DNA of 64,000 bases from Oscillospiraceae bacterium (GTDB taxonomy: Bacteria > Bacillota > Clostridia > Oscillospirales > Ruminococcaceae): positions 245,803 to 309,802 of the forward strand of contig JAJQFI010000008.1 in assembly GCA_021201235.1 (NCBI GenBank), in the 5' to 3' direction. The position numbers and the translations under genes were made by a program. The stretch's first letter is position 1. Every line of letters starts with the position of its first letter. Positions 53,332-62,702 of the stretch are shown here, one piece after another. The notes under the pieces were generated by a model. It worked only from the letters and a program-made list of their open reading frames with translations, did no database searches and had not been told where the DNA came from.

Positions 53332-54486
53332 TCAAAGTCCATCTTTTGAGATTTTTTTTACTTCTGTCAGGAGCCTTTTAACGTCTGTCTCGGAATTGAA
53401 GACCGACGGCGAAAATCTGACTGTCCCTTCGGGCAGAGTTCCGAGCGTTTTATGAGCCAACGGCGCACAGTGAAGCCCGCCGCGAAGAGCAAAGCCTCTT
53501 TCGGATAAAGCACCCGAAACCGCCGACGACGGTATGCCTTCGATATTGAACGACACTATCGGGATAAAGTGATTGCCGTTTCTGTAGACTGTCACGTTGT
53601 CGATGCCTTTAAGTCCGTCCAAGAGAATCTCACAAAGCGATTGCTCATGGTTGAATATATCGTTCATACCATAGCTATTGACATAGTCGATTCCGGCTTT
53701 CAGAGAAGCGATTCCGGCTGTATTCAGGGTTCCGCTCTCAAGCCTTTCGGGCATGAAGCCGGTCTGCTCGAGTTTGGCAGAGGTGGCACCGGTTCCGCCC
53801 TCGATTATCGTGTTTGGCACATATTTGCCGTCTGAGATGAGAAGTCCGGTTCCCGCCACGCCGTAAAGCCCTTTATGACCGGCTGTGCAGATGAAATTCA
53901 TTCCGTCGTCAAGACTAAGCGGAATAATTCCGCAAGCCTGTGCACCGTCGACGATGAAGCAAACTCCCATACTTCTGCACATGTCCGCAATCTCACGAAT
54001 CGGCATTATCCTGCCGGTGACGTTACTGGCGGCTGTGCAGACGACACATCTAACACCGGGAGTTATGAGTCTGTGAAAATTCTCGAGGGTTTCCTCGTCT
54101 GTCTTCCCCACTATCGCCACGTCGACTATTGCCCCGCTTTTTGATAGGGCATAGGCAGGGCGTGCAACGGAATTATGCTCCATGGATGATATGACAAGCC
54201 TGTCTCCTGGACGAACTATTCCCTTGATGGCGAGATTAAGAGAATGGGTACAGTTGCCCGTGAAAACTGTGTTTTCTGGGCTTGATTTAAACATTCCGGC
54301 GGCTGTGCATCTTGCATCATAAACCATTGCCGCCGAATTATATGAATAAGCGTGCCCCGACCTACCCGGGTTTCCGCCGTACTTTACTGGCGCTTCCGCC
54401 GTGGCTTTAACGACTGACGGAGGCTTTGGGTAGGTCGTGGCTGCATTGTCGAAGTAAGCATCGTTTACTGTATTGACTGTTTTCAC
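53332..54486 (-). CDS. Cysteine desulfurase family protein (class V aminotransferase)
   Basis: 384 residues: YFDNAATTYPKPPSVV, NTVFTGNCTHSLNLAIKG, FIVDGAQACGIIPL, the PLP Lys in TAGHKGLYGVAGTG and the catalytic Cys in LRGGLHCAPLAHKTLG. It mobilises sulphur (or selenium) from cysteine. GTG start with AAAGGA 9 bases upstream. The DUF3343 protein 30 bp upstream is a probable sulphur/selenium carrier partner. Confidence 0.9.
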   Translation of the reverse strand: MKTVNTVNDAYFDNAATTYPKPPSVVKATAEAPVKYGGNPGRSGHAYSYNSAAMVYDARCTAAGMFKSSPENTVFTGNCTHSLNLAIKGIVRPGDRLVISSMEHNSVARPAYALSKSGAIVDVAIVGKTDEETLENFHRLITPGVRCVVCTAASNVTGRIMPIREIADMCRSMGVCFIVDGAQACGIIPLSLDDGMNFICTAGHKGLYGVAGTGLLISDGKYVPNTIIEGGTGATSAKLEQTGFMPERLESGTLNTAGIASLKAGIDYVNSYGMNDIFNHEQSLCEILLDGLKGIDNVTVYRNGNHFIPIVSFNIEGIPSSAVSGALSERGFALRGGLHCAPLAHKTLGTLPEGTVRFSPSVFNSETDVKRLLTEVKKISKDGL

Positions 54487-54516
54487 ATTGACAAATCCTT
54501 TCGTAAAGACCGTATT

Positions 54517-54750
54517 TTACATTTCAACCGTCCCTCGGTCTTTAACCGCAATGCCGTTTTTCTCAAGAATCCCCGCAACATAGTCGGGATTATCCCCAGG
54601 AGTATCCCGTATTCTGACCGAGTAACCGCAACCGGAAGCTAAGTTCTTCGGAGTTTTTGACACCTCGCAGAATATTCCCATACCGTTAAGGAGCTTCTTT
54701 GCCTTTATTGCGTAGGTTATCGACGAAACAGCTAAGAGAGTGTATTTCAT
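54517..54750 (-). CDS. DUF3343 protein, putative Se/S carrier-like
   Basis: 77 residues from ATG 54750 (GTG 54765 is an alternative): KYTLLAVSSITYAIKAKKLL, NGMGIFCEVSKTPKNLASGC, GYSVRI. The conserved GCGYSVR Cys fits a carrier role. It is paired with the cysteine desulfurase, as in many Clostridia. The ribosome-binding site is not ideally spaced for either start. Confidence 0.8.
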   Translation of the reverse strand: MKYTLLAVSSITYAIKAKKLLNGMGIFCEVSKTPKNLASGCGYSVRIRDTPGDNPDYVAGILEKNGIAVKDRGTVEM

Positions 54751-54787
54751 GTCACAATGTTGCACCTCGCATTATTGAGGTCACCTC

Positions 54788-54897
54788 TAGAATTACAAGA
54801 GGCTATCATAATATATGTGGAAATACAGTGTATTGACACAATTAGAATTACAAGAGGCTATCATAATATATGTGGAAATACAGCGTATTGACACAAT
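54788..54897. repeat. Two tandem copies of a 55-bp sequence
   Basis: Copy 1 (54788-54842) and copy 2 (54843-54897) differ at one base (CAGTGTATT versus CAGCGTATT). Each carries TATCATAATATATG and TATTGACACAAT. The palindrome GAGGTCACCTC (54777-54787) directly precedes copy 1. They lie in the divergent gap before the first mgtA. The function is not recognised. Confidence 0.9.
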
Positions 54898-54974
54898 AAA
54901 AAAGCCCTGCCAATGCTAAATACCAGTAAGTAACTAACAAAACCTACCAACTATTAGCTGACAGGACAGGTGTG

Positions 54975-55016
54975 TGCACAGCATACAGTTAGGTATAAAT
55001 TAACTAATGCTGTGCA
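54975..55016. promoter_or_regulatory. Hairpin in mgtA upstream region
   Basis: TGCACAGCAT (54975-54984) and ATGCTGTGCA (55007-55016) are perfect inverted repeats; an inner AGTTA/TAACT pair extends the stem. It may be a regulator site, a structured RNA or a relic of an element end. It does not match the M-box riboswitch. Confidence 0.55.
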
Positions 55017-55033
55017 AAATCAAAAAACCAAAG

Positions 55034-55072
55034 AAAAACCGATTGCTCTCAATCTGAAAGCAATCGGTTTTT
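55034..55072. terminator. Strong Rho-independent terminator upstream of first mgtA
   Basis: AAAAACCGATTGCT (55034-55047) pairs perfectly with AGCAATCGGTTTTT (55059-55072). It stands in a divergent gap with no gene ending nearby, so it either ends an unannotated transcript or acts as an attenuator. Confidence 0.9.
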
Positions 55073-55129
55073 ACATTACCGCATTTTCCCAAGAACAAGA
55101 AAAAAACAAGATTTCCTCGTTGACTTTTA

Positions 55130-55138
55130 TGGTATAAT
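55130..55138 (+). promoter_or_regulatory. Extended -10 promoter of first mgtA
   Basis: TGGTATAAT (TG at 55130-55131, TATAAT 55133-55138) lies 39 bp upstream of ATG, after the terminator. No good -35 element at the right distance. Confidence 0.55.
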
Positions 55139-55176
55139 GGAAGCACTGGGCTTTGTAAAGCAAGGAGGCTTTGATT

Positions 55177-57744
55177 ATGAAAGAGGCGACCGGGTTACGG
55201 CAGGAACAGGTTTCCGAAAACAGAAAAAAATACGGGAGCAACTGGCAGAGTAGCAGGAGCAAAACGACCGTCAGGCACTGTGTTCGCAGAGCGTTCATAA
55301 ATCCGTTTTCAATAATTCTGATAGTTCTTGCGGTTGTTTCGCTGATTACCGACGTGCTTCTGCCGGATAAATACGGACAGAGCTTTTCGTCTGTTATAAT
55401 AATTATAGTTATGATGCTTCTCGGCGGTATCATCCGCCTGATTCAGGAGCTTCGGGCAAAAAGCGTTACCGACCGCCTTTCACAAATGGCGGGAACTACC
55501 GTTTCTGTTTGCAGAGACGGCATCTGGCAGGAGGTTTCTTCCGAAGATCTGGTTGTCGGAGATCTTGTCAGAATCGAAGCGGGAGATCGGATTCCTGCGA
55601 ACATTGAGCTCACGGAATCGAAGAATCTGTTCGTTTCACAGTCTGTAATAACCGGCGAAAGCGAGAATTTCGAAAAGAAAGCCGAGGAGCCGCAAATCAG
55701 ACCGGAAAAGCTCAGCGATTACACAAATATAGTCTTTCAAGGTACTACGGTTACAGGCGGGTCGGGTGCGGGAATTGTCCGCGCTGTCGGGAAAAATACC
55801 GTTTATGGCGGTCTTGACACAGAAAGCTTTTCGCAGAAGCGCGGATTTGACAGTGGCTCCACTTCTATCGCTTGGGTTCTGATAAAATTTATGGCGATTC
55901 TGATTCCCGTTGTGTTTCTTGCAAGCGGTCTTACACAGGGGAACTGGATTGAAGCGCTCCTGTTCGCTCTTTCCGTGGCGGTCGGTCTCACTTCCGAAAT
56001 GCTCCCGATGGTAATCAGCGCTTGTCTGGCTAAAGGCAGTCATCAGATGGGCAAAGAACAGACCGTTGTCAAAAATATCAACGCAATGCAGACGCTCGGA
56101 AGCATGGACATTCTGTGTGTGGATAAAACAGGAACGCTTACCGACGACACAATCACCCTCGAATACTACATGGACATTCTCGGAAACGAGAGCAGTACGG
56201 TTCTTGATTATGCTTTCCTGAATAGTCATTACCAGAGCGGAGTCAAAAATCATCTCGACACGACCATTCTCAAATACGGAACCATACCGGGGCAGGAAGC
56301 GCATTTTGAAGAGCTTTCTCGGAACAGCATTCTATTGGATGAGCAACCGTTCGATTATAACCGCAAATATGTAGGGGTTCTGCTGAAAGGTGATGAACAC
56401 AACCTTCACATCATCAAGGGCAGTGTCGGGAACGTTCTTTCAAAATGTCGCTACGCCGAGTTCCGTGGAGAAAGAGTTTCGGTTACGGATGACACAATTC
56501 AAAGTGTTCACGCAGTAACCGATGAACTTACGGAAGATGGGATGAAGGTCCTGGCGGTTGCCTACAGAAACACTTCCCGATCGGTGCTCGATTCCGATAA
56601 TTCCGACTTTATACTTATCGGCTATCTGGCGTTCTTTGACGCTCCGAAAAAGAGCGCTTCCGAGACTATAAAAAATCTGAAAAATCTTAACATAGACGTC
56701 CGGGTCCTGACAGGAGACGATGTGAAGACGACTCTCTCAATCTGCTCACGAATCGGAATCGAGACGGACTTTGTTCTGACAGGTGCGGATTTTGCGGGAC
56801 TTTCCGAGAACGACATTCCGCTTTGCGTTGAGAAAACGAAAGTCTTTGCGGAGCTGTCTCCCAAGCAAAAGGCTCGGATTATTGAAATACTGCAAAAGAA
56901 CGGTCATAATGTCGGATTCATGGGCGACGGCATGAACGACCTTCCGGCTGAGCTGAGAGCCAACGTCGGAATTTCGGTTGACACCGCCGCAGATGCAGTC
57001 AAAGAGAGCGCAGATGTAATTCTCCTCGAAAAAGACCTTAATGTCCTCAAGCGAAGCATCCTCGAAGGGCGCAAAGCGTTTGCAAACATGACAAAATATA
57101 TCAGCATCACTGCATCGTCAAACCTCGGCAACATTATCGCTGTGGTTGTGGCGAGCGTTCTTCTGCCGTTCTTCCCCATGACATCGCTGCAGCTTCTTTT
57201 GCTGAATCTGTTGTATGACACCCTATGCCTGATAATGCCGTGGGACAATGTGGATTCTGAACAGCTTGAAAAGCCTGCTCGTTGGAGCGGCAATCACTTG
57301 GGAAGATTTATGTCAAGGTTCGGACCTATAAGCTCGGTATTTGACATAATCACGTTTGCTTTTTTGTTCTTTGTCCTCTGTCCTGCCGTTTGCGGCGGAG
57401 CATTTTCACAGCTTGATTCCGTCGGTCAGCTTGCGTTTATCTCTACATTCCAGACCGGGTGGTTCCTTGAGTCAATGTGGACTCAGGTGATGATTTTGCA
57501 TCTTCTGAGAACGCCGAAAATACCGTTTGTTCAGAGCAAACCATCAAAATCAGTCTTCGGAGTCACGATTGTGGGAGTGGTTCTCCTTTCGGTTCTCACG
57601 GTCACGCCGCTCGGAAGTTACATCGGACTCACGGCACTTCCTGTCGGGTACTACTTATTCCTTGCCCTGGATGTAATCCTATATCTCTGTTCTGTGAGCA
57701 TAGCAAAGCATTTTTACTTTAAAAATCACGGGGAACTCTTGTAG
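55177..57744 (+). CDS. mgtA: Magnesium-translocating P-type ATPase (MgtA type), copy 1
   Basis: 855 residues from ATG 55177 (AAGGAGG 8 bases upstream). Type IIIB motifs: VITGESENF, CVDKTGTLTDDT, GDGMNDLPAELRANVGISVD. M6 has LLYDTLCLIMPWDNVD, the Mg2+-pump hallmark. M4 reads GLTSEMLPMVISACLAKG where most relatives have TPEMLPM, so a conserved proline is replaced by Ser. It imports Mg2+. The winged-helix gene follows 15 bp downstream. Confidence 0.93.
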   Translation: MKEATGLRQEQVSENRKKYGSNWQSSRSKTTVRHCVRRAFINPFSIILIVLAVVSLITDVLLPDKYGQSFSSVIIIIVMMLLGGIIRLIQELRAKSVTDRLSQMAGTTVSVCRDGIWQEVSSEDLVVGDLVRIEAGDRIPANIELTESKNLFVSQSVITGESENFEKKAEEPQIRPEKLSDYTNIVFQGTTVTGGSGAGIVRAVGKNTVYGGLDTESFSQKRGFDSGSTSIAWVLIKFMAILIPVVFLASGLTQGNWIEALLFALSVAVGLTSEMLPMVISACLAKGSHQMGKEQTVVKNINAMQTLGSMDILCVDKTGTLTDDTITLEYYMDILGNESSTVLDYAFLNSHYQSGVKNHLDTTILKYGTIPGQEAHFEELSRNSILLDEQPFDYNRKYVGVLLKGDEHNLHIIKGSVGNVLSKCRYAEFRGERVSVTDDTIQSVHAVTDELTEDGMKVLAVAYRNTSRSVLDSDNSDFILIGYLAFFDAPKKSASETIKNLKNLNIDVRVLTGDDVKTTLSICSRIGIETDFVLTGADFAGLSENDIPLCVEKTKVFAELSPKQKARIIEILQKNGHNVGFMGDGMNDLPAELRANVGISVDTAADAVKESADVILLEKDLNVLKRSILEGRKAFANMTKYISITASSNLGNIIAVVVASVLLPFFPMTSLQLLLLNLLYDTLCLIMPWDNVDSEQLEKPARWSGNHLGRFMSRFGPISSVFDIITFAFLFFVLCPAVCGGAFSQLDSVGQLAFISTFQTGWFLESMWTQVMILHLLRTPKIPFVQSKPSKSVFGVTIVGVVLLSVLTVTPLGSYIGLTALPVGYYLFLALDVILYLCSVSIAKHFYFKNHGELL

Positions 57745-57759
57745 AAAGGGGTGCAAGAT

Positions 57760-58254
57760 ATGAAAAACATTGATCTTGTCAGCATGGATGCTTTCACACT
57801 CGGATGGCTTTCAGACAAGCTGAAAATGGCGCCTTCCGATGCACTGTCCGCCGGAGAGCTCGGCAAAGCCATATCCGACCTGACGAGCGGTCAGATAAGA
57901 AGCCTGATGCTTGAGTTGAACGGAGCTTCAAATGCTTCCGATTTGTCGGAAATTGTCTGCGGTGAGCTTAAAATATTCCCTGTCTTACGCAGAGTAACGC
58001 GAGCGGGAAACGATATAGTTCTGATCCCAAAGGAGTTCGATATCCTCTGCTTTCTTGCCAGGAACCGGGGAGAAGTTTTTACCAAAGAGCAGATTTATCA
58101 GGCGGTGTGGGACGCAGAGTATCTGATGGATGACAGCAATATCATGGCGTTCATCCGAAAGCTTCGGAAGAAGATTGAACCGCATCCCGATTCTCCCATA
58201 TACATACTCACCATCTGGGGCATCGGTTATAAGTTCAACGACAGAATATAATTT
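57760..58254 (+). CDS. Orphan OmpR/PhoB-type winged-helix regulator
   Basis: 163 residues from ATG 57760, the frame closing near 58251. The C-terminal 90 residues are a Trans_reg_C domain: IVLIPKEFDILCFLARNRGE, VFTKEQIYQAVWDAEYLMDD, NIMAFIRKLRKKIEPHPDSP, IYILTIWGIGYKF. The N-terminal 70 residues are not a receiver domain: there is no phospho-acceptor Asp pocket. No sensor kinase is near. Placed in the operon of an Mg2+ pump, it may be an unconventional regulator of it. Confidence 0.85.
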
Positions 58255-58264
58255 TTGCCTTTTA

Positions 58265-58312
58265 GCAAGGAAATCGCAAGGTTTACGCCATGTGATTTTC
58301 CTTGCTTTTTTT
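58265..58312 (+). terminator. Rho-independent terminator after the winged-helix gene
   Basis: GCAAGGAAATCGCA (58265-58278) pairs with TGTGATTTTCCTTGC (58291-58305), followed by TTTTTTT. Confidence 0.88.
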
Positions 58313-58344
58313 GTAGAATGAAAGAGAACGAAGGAGGTGCAGAC

Positions 58345-58443
58345 ATGGAATACACAGATTCTGGCATGGTACTTTATCACAGCTACTATTTGGATGAAGC
58401 TGAAAAAATAAAGAAATTATTCAACGAAAGGAGAAAAGAATGA
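58345..58443 (+). CDS. Small protein, 32 residues, unknown
   Basis: ATG 58345 with AAGGAGG 7 bases upstream reads MEYTDSGMVLYHSYYLDEAE and ends in a basic helix (KIKKLFNERRKE). It overlaps the DUF3784 gene by 4 bp (ATGA), which argues that it is translated. No family recognised. Confidence 0.6.
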   Translation: MEYTDSGMVLYHSYYLDEAEKIKKLFNERRKE

Positions 58444-58754
58444 TGGATTATGTATGTATGGTTTTAGGAATTCTTTTTATGGCAGGCGGTATCATTTTTG
58501 CATTTGGCAAAATCTATCAGCATATACCTGCGTGGCAAAAAATGCCTGATGAAGAAAAGAGCAAGATAAGAATTAAACCGCTTTGTCGAAATATTGGAGG
58601 AATGATGGCACTTAATGGAATCATCTTTGTTCTAAAAGGATGCTGCGCCGGATTTTCAGACCAGATGTTTTCGGTCGCAATCATTATATGGCTGGTGATT
58701 GCCGGATTCGATGTTTATTACATATCAAAAAGCAGTCGCTATACAAACCAATAA
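58440..58754 (+). CDS. DUF3784 membrane protein
   Basis: 104 residues with three hydrophobic segments (VCMVLGILFMAGGIIFAFG, GGMMALNGIIFVLKGCCAG, FSVAIIIWLVIAGFDVYYIS) separated by a basic loop with WQKMPDEEKSKIRIKPLCRN. It matches the small DUF3784 family of unknown function. It is coupled to the 32-residue gene. Confidence 0.75.
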   Translation: MMDYVCMVLGILFMAGGIIFAFGKIYQHIPAWQKMPDEEKSKIRIKPLCRNIGGMMALNGIIFVLKGCCAGFSDQMFSVAIIIWLVIAGFDVYYISKSSRYTNQ

Positions 58755-58803
58755 TCTGCATAGCAGTTTATATAGATATTCTTGTGAACGAGGAGGCGGA
58801 AAC

Positions 58804-58896
58804 ATGGACTCCGATGACAGTCCACAAAGAGATAATCAACACCCGGCGTTCGGATACTCCATGTTCGCCTGCGTGATTGCACTTGTCTCTAAATAA
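58804..58896 (+). CDS. Short leader ORF with acidic/proline start, upstream of second mgtA
   Basis: GAGGAGG followed 8 bases later by ATG 58804; 30 residues beginning [16 protein letters not shown] and ending in a hydrophobic run. Its stop is 23 bp before the second mgtA start. An early cluster of Asp and Pro is the kind of sequence that destabilises ribosomes at low Mg2+ in enterobacterial mgtA leaders (MgtL). No such leader is established here; the resemblance is in composition and position only. Confidence 0.5.
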   Translation: MDSDDSPQRDNQHPAFGYSMFACVIALVSK

Positions 58897-58919
58897 TAAA
58901 TTTACAGGAGGTAAGTCCA

Positions 58920-61685
58920 ATGAACAAGAAAATAACCCGCGCGGCTCTGCATCAGATGGCGGAAAAGACCGTGATGCGGGATGAGCAGAACAGCCGCATC
59001 ACATTTGCGGCAACAAATTCAACAGGTGATGTACTTGAACGCCTGAATACAACTTTGACGGGGTTGGATGAGGAATCGGTTATGACCAGCCGTTCAATAA
59101 ACGGTTCCAATCATGTGACAAAGGAAAAGAAGAAATCGCTTCCCCAGAGGCTTGCGGGTGCATTTGTGAACCCGTTTACGGCGATACTCTTTTTCCTCGC
59201 AATCGTATCTACGATAACCGACATGATTTTGCCGTACTTTTCCCTTTTAGGCTGTGAGCCGGAGGATTTTGATTGTCTGACGGTCGTCATCATCCTGACA
59301 ATGGTTGTGATTTCGGGAACACTCCGTTTTGTTCAGGAATCAAGAAGCGGTAATGCGGCGGAAAAGCTTCTCAAAATGATAACAACCACTTGTACAGTCA
59401 CACGAAAAGACGAGCCTAAGTCGGAGATTCCTCTTGATGATTTGGTTGTCGGAGACATCGTTCATCTTTCCGCCGGAGACATGATTCCCGCAGACGTGAG
59501 AATTTTGGAATCCAAAGATCTGTTTGTAAGCCAGGCAAGCCTGACCGGCGAAAGCGAGCCAACCGAAAAAACACCTTTCGTGGCAGAAACGATGGGTACT
59601 GTGACCGATTATTCCAATATCGCCTTTATGGGCAGTAATGTTATTTCGGGAAGCGCAACCGCTGTGGTTGTCTGCGTCGGCGACAATACGCTGTTTGGCT
59701 CTATGGCTTCGGCAGTTGCCGGGGAAGCAGTCGAGACCAGTTTTTCAAAAGGCGTCAATGCCGTCTCATGGGTGCTGATTCGCTTTATGATGGTAATGGT
59801 GCCGCTGGTATTTGTTATCAACGGTCTGACGAAAGGAGACTGGCTGGAGGCATTCTTATTCGGAATTTCAATCGCAGTAGGTTTAACGCCGGAAATGCTT
59901 CCGATGATTGTCACGACCTGCCTTGCGAAGGGCGCAGTTTCGATGAGCAAAAAGCAGACTATAGTCAAAAATCTCAATTCAATTCAGAACTTCGGAGCCA
60001 TTGACATCCTCTGCACCGACAAAACCGGCACTCTTACTCAGGACAAGGTTGTTCTGGAGTATCACCTTAACGTTGACGGCGAGGAGGACGGGAGAGTTCT
60101 TAGACACGCATATCTGAACAGTTACTTCCAGACCGGGTACAAGAGCCTGATGGATCTTGCAATAATCAGGAAAACCGAGGAGGAAGAGAGCGAAAATCCC
60201 GAGCTTATCGATTTGTCTGAAAGCTACGTCAAGGTCGACGAGATTCCTTTCGACTTCACACGCCGTCGCCTGACAACCGTTGTTCAGGACAAAGCGGGCA
60301 AAACCCAGATGATTACGAAGGGTGCCGTCGAGGAGATGCTTTCCGTCTGCTCGTTTGCGGAGCTGGATGGTGAAGTGAAGCCTCTGACTGAGGATGTGCG
60401 TAAAAGAATCCTGCAAACGGCGGATGAGTTGAACGAGAAGGGGTTCCGGGTTCTGGGCATCGCTCACAAAACCAATCCATCATCCGTTGGTATTTTCAGC
60501 GTGAAGGACGAGTCGGAGATGGTGCTTATCGGGTATCTTGCATTCCTCGACCCTCCGAAGGAATCAACAGCCGACGCTATCAAGGCTTTGAAGGCTCATG
60601 GCGTACACACGAAAATCCTCACCGGTGACAACGAAAAAGTCACCCGCACCATCTGCGCACAGGTTGGGCTTAAAGTCAGAAATATGCTCCTCGGTTTGGA
60701 TCTTGAGCATATGACGGACAAGAAGCTTGCAAGAGCCGCAGAATCAACCGACGTCTTCGCAAAGCTCACTCCCGACCAGAAGGCAAGAATCGTATCCGTT
60801 CTCCGTGAAAACGGTCACACCGTGGGCTTTATGGGAGACGGAATCAACGACGCCGCCGCAATGAAAGCTGCGGATATAGGAATTTCGGTTGACACAGCCG
60901 TTGATGTCGCAAAAGAATCCGCCGATATTATCCTTCTCGAAAAAGACCTGATGGTGCTGGAGGAAGGAATAATCGAAGGGCGCAAGACCTATGCCAACAT
61001 GATCAAGTATATCAAGATGACGGCATCCTCGAACTTCGGAAATATGTTTTCCGTTCTTGCGGCATCGGCACTTCTGCCGTTCCTGCCGATGATGAGCGTA
61101 CATCTCATATTCCTGAACCTGATTTATGATCTGAGCTGTACGGCAATTCCGTGGGACAACGTTGACGAAGAATTTATCGCCGTTCCGAGAAAATGGGATG
61201 CCTCAAGCGTTGGAAGCTTCATGATATGGATAGGTCCCACAAGCTCAATCTTCGACTTCACCACATACATTTTCATGTATTTCGTCTTCTGCCCGATGTT
61301 TGTTTCCGGCGGCGTTCTTTATAACGACCTTGCAAACCATTTCAGCGGCGCAGAGCTTGCGGATTTGCAATTCAGGTATATGGCGATGTTCCAAGCCGGA
61401 TGGTTCGTTGAATCAATGTGGAGTCAGACTCTCGTTATTCACATGATCCGTACTCCGAAGCTCCCGTTCATCCAGAGTCACGCTTCCGCACCGCTTACTC
61501 TCATGACGATGACGGGAATCGCAGTTCTCACGATAATCCCGTTCACGCCGTTCGGCACGTTGCTCGGATTTGTCGCACTGCCAGCGAGCTATTTCCTTTA
61601 TTTGATTCCCTGCATCCTGCTTTATATGCTACTGGCTACAAGCCTGAAAAAAGCCTATGTCCGCCATTACGGCGAGCTGCTTTAA
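58920..61685 (+). CDS. mgtA: Magnesium-translocating P-type ATPase (MgtA type), copy 2
   Basis: 921 residues, full length for MgtA/Mgt[44 protein letters not shown]4 is [18 protein letters not shown] and M6 [17 protein letters not shown], both canonical for Mg2+ import pumps. An additional N-terminal extension of about 60 residues distinguishes it from copy 1. AGGAGGT lies 8 bases upstream. A 50-residue membrane protein gene follows 13 bp downstream. Confidence 0.95.
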   Translation: MNKKITRAALHQMAEKTVMRDEQNSRITFAATNSTGDVLERLNTTLTGLDEESVMTSRSINGSNHVTKEKKKSLPQRLAGAFVNPFTAILFFLAIVSTITDMILPYFSLLGCEPEDFDCLTVVIILTMVVISGTLRFVQESRSGNAAEKLLKMITTTCTVTRKDEPKSEIPLDDLVVGDIVHLSAGDMIPADVRILESKDLFVSQASLTGESEPTEKTPFVAETMGTVTDYSNIAFMGSNVISGSATAVVVCVGDNTLFGSMASAVAGEAVETSFSKGVNAVSWVLIRFMMVMVPLVFVINGLTKGDWLEAFLFGISIAVGLTPEMLPMIVTTCLAKGAVSMSKKQTIVKNLNSIQNFGAIDILCTDKTGTLTQDKVVLEYHLNVDGEEDGRVLRHAYLNSYFQTGYKSLMDLAIIRKTEEEESENPELIDLSESYVKVDEIPFDFTRRRLTTVVQDKAGKTQMITKGAVEEMLSVCSFAELDGEVKPLTEDVRKRILQTADELNEKGFRVLGIAHKTNPSSVGIFSVKDESEMVLIGYLAFLDPPKESTADAIKALKAHGVHTKILTGDNEKVTRTICAQVGLKVRNMLLGLDLEHMTDKKLARAAESTDVFAKLTPDQKARIVSVLRENGHTVGFMGDGINDAAAMKAADIGISVDTAVDVAKESADIILLEKDLMVLEEGIIEGRKTYANMIKYIKMTASSNFGNMFSVLAASALLPFLPMMSVHLIFLNLIYDLSCTAIPWDNVDEEFIAVPRKWDASSVGSFMIWIGPTSSIFDFTTYIFMYFVFCPMFVSGGVLYNDLANHFSGAELADLQFRYMAMFQAGWFVESMWSQTLVIHMIRTPKLPFIQSHASAPLTLMTMTGIAVLTIIPFTPFGTLLGFVALPASYFLYLIPCILLYMLLATSLKKAYVRHYGELL

Positions 61686-61698
61686 AGGAGGTTAAATC

Positions 61699-61851
61699 AT
61701 GAACTGGACAGATATTTGGTTGATATTATTTGGTACTACAGAATTTCTCGGATTAAATATCGGCTTTTGGGTGTCCATGGCTGTCGTTGCAGTGATTGTC
61801 GTCCTCATGAATGCCGTTTTCTGGGGGATGAAGCCGAAGGAAAAGGATTGA
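61699..61851 (+). CDS. Small membrane protein downstream of mgtA
   Basis: 50 residues, ATG 61699 with AAGGAGG 7 bases upstream: MNWTDIWLILFGTTEFLGLN, then one long hydrophobic helix (IGFWVSMAVVAVIVVLMNAV) and a basic tail. Too short for most gene callers. Position and form recall MgtR/MgtS-type small proteins that modulate Mg2+ transporters in enterobacteria, but there is no sequence identity to claim. A terminator follows 19 bp after the stop. Confidence 0.75.
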   Translation: MNWTDIWLILFGTTEFLGLNIGFWVSMAVVAVIVVLMNAVFWGMKPKEKD

Positions 61852-61870
61852 TTATCGGAGAAATATTAAA

Positions 61871-61898
61871 GGGAGCCGATTGAGGCTCCCTTGTTGTT
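61871..61898 (+). terminator. Rho-independent terminator of the second mgtA operon
   Basis: GGGAGCC (61871-61877), loop GATTGA, GGCTCCC (61884-61890), then TTGTTGTTT. Confidence 0.9.
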
Positions 61899-61953
61899 TG
61901 TCAAGCGCTTTGCCCTTGAGTAAATCCACTGTAATCACCTCAAAATGGGCGTG

Positions 61954-61982
61954 AAAAAAGAGCGGCTGGTAAAGTCGCTCTT
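61954..61982 (-). terminator. Terminator for the histidine phosphatase remnant
   Basis: On the minus strand AAGAGCG pairs with CGCTCTT (61958-61964 and 61976-61982) and is followed by TTTTTT. Confidence 0.85.
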
Positions 61983-62043
61983 AGATATTATTGTGTTGAG
62001 TTCAGGTCGATATACTGGAATTTTATAGAAAAGATGAAAAGAT

Positions 62044-62601
62044 TTATTTATTACAATGATATGTTATATCAACCAGATCTGTCCCATTAAATTTCAAAAT
62101 GAAATAACTAGTATAATACAAATTGTCAATAAATATTTCTTTGTCGCCGAAAATAACTTTCCTGGTTTTGTTACTTGCATCAATCACGTTAACGATACAA
62201 TAGTTTGATAAATATGCACATATTGCAGTCGCATGAGAAACTACTAATGAGCAGGAATCTTCTGGCGTTTGTCTTAATATCAAATTTATTGCACATCTTA
62301 CTCTCAATTTTGTTTCATTAAGGCTTTCACCATCTTGATTTTTGTAATTATAATTTTGATATTGTTTTAGCCAAAAATCTTCCTTAGCTATACCTATTTC
62401 CCGTTCTTTTAAGTCAGGAATAATTTGAACATTAGGAGAAAAAATTTGTGCGGTTTTATAAGCCCTGGCAATTGGAGATGAATATACATTTTGATATCTT
62501 TCTTGAATTAATACTTTCACTTTTTCTGTGAGCAGAATACCTTATTCACTTAGTTTATCCTTACATGGGATAGAATGTCGCATAAGAATTATTGTTTTCA
62601 T
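62044..62601 (-). pseudogene. Histidine phosphatase (phosphoglycerate-mutase-like) with premature TAA
   Basis: From ATG 62601, which has a near-perfect GGAGGTGAT ribosome-binding site, the frame reads MKTIILMRHSIPCKDKLSE then TAA (62544-62542), then continues in the same frame GILLTEKVKVLIQERYQNVY, SSPIARAYKTAQIFSP, ..., VVSHATAICAYLSNY. The catalytic RHS motif lies before the stop and the second His (SHA) after it, so the stop destroys the enzyme unless read through. Full length would be 185 residues. A GTG inside the second part is a poor start. Confidence 0.8.
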
Positions 62602-62702
62602 GTTCTATCACCTCCAAATTCCGATTTGTACTCGGATACAATAATTAATATACCATATCAGAATGATAAAAGCAAGACAGACTTTTATCAAATTGTCGGT
62701 TT

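Noticed and set aside
54788..54897. CRISPR array
   Set aside because: Only two copies, directly adjacent with no spacer, and no cas genes nearby.
54890..55170. M-box (ykoK) magnesium riboswitch before mgtA
   Set aside because: I looked for the conserved M-box core and found only a GTTAGGT fragment; the rest of the consensus is missing.
58345..58443. A second MgtL-like leader peptide
   Set aside because: MEYTDSG... lacks an early acidic/proline cluster and it precedes a DUF3784 gene rather than a magnesium pump.
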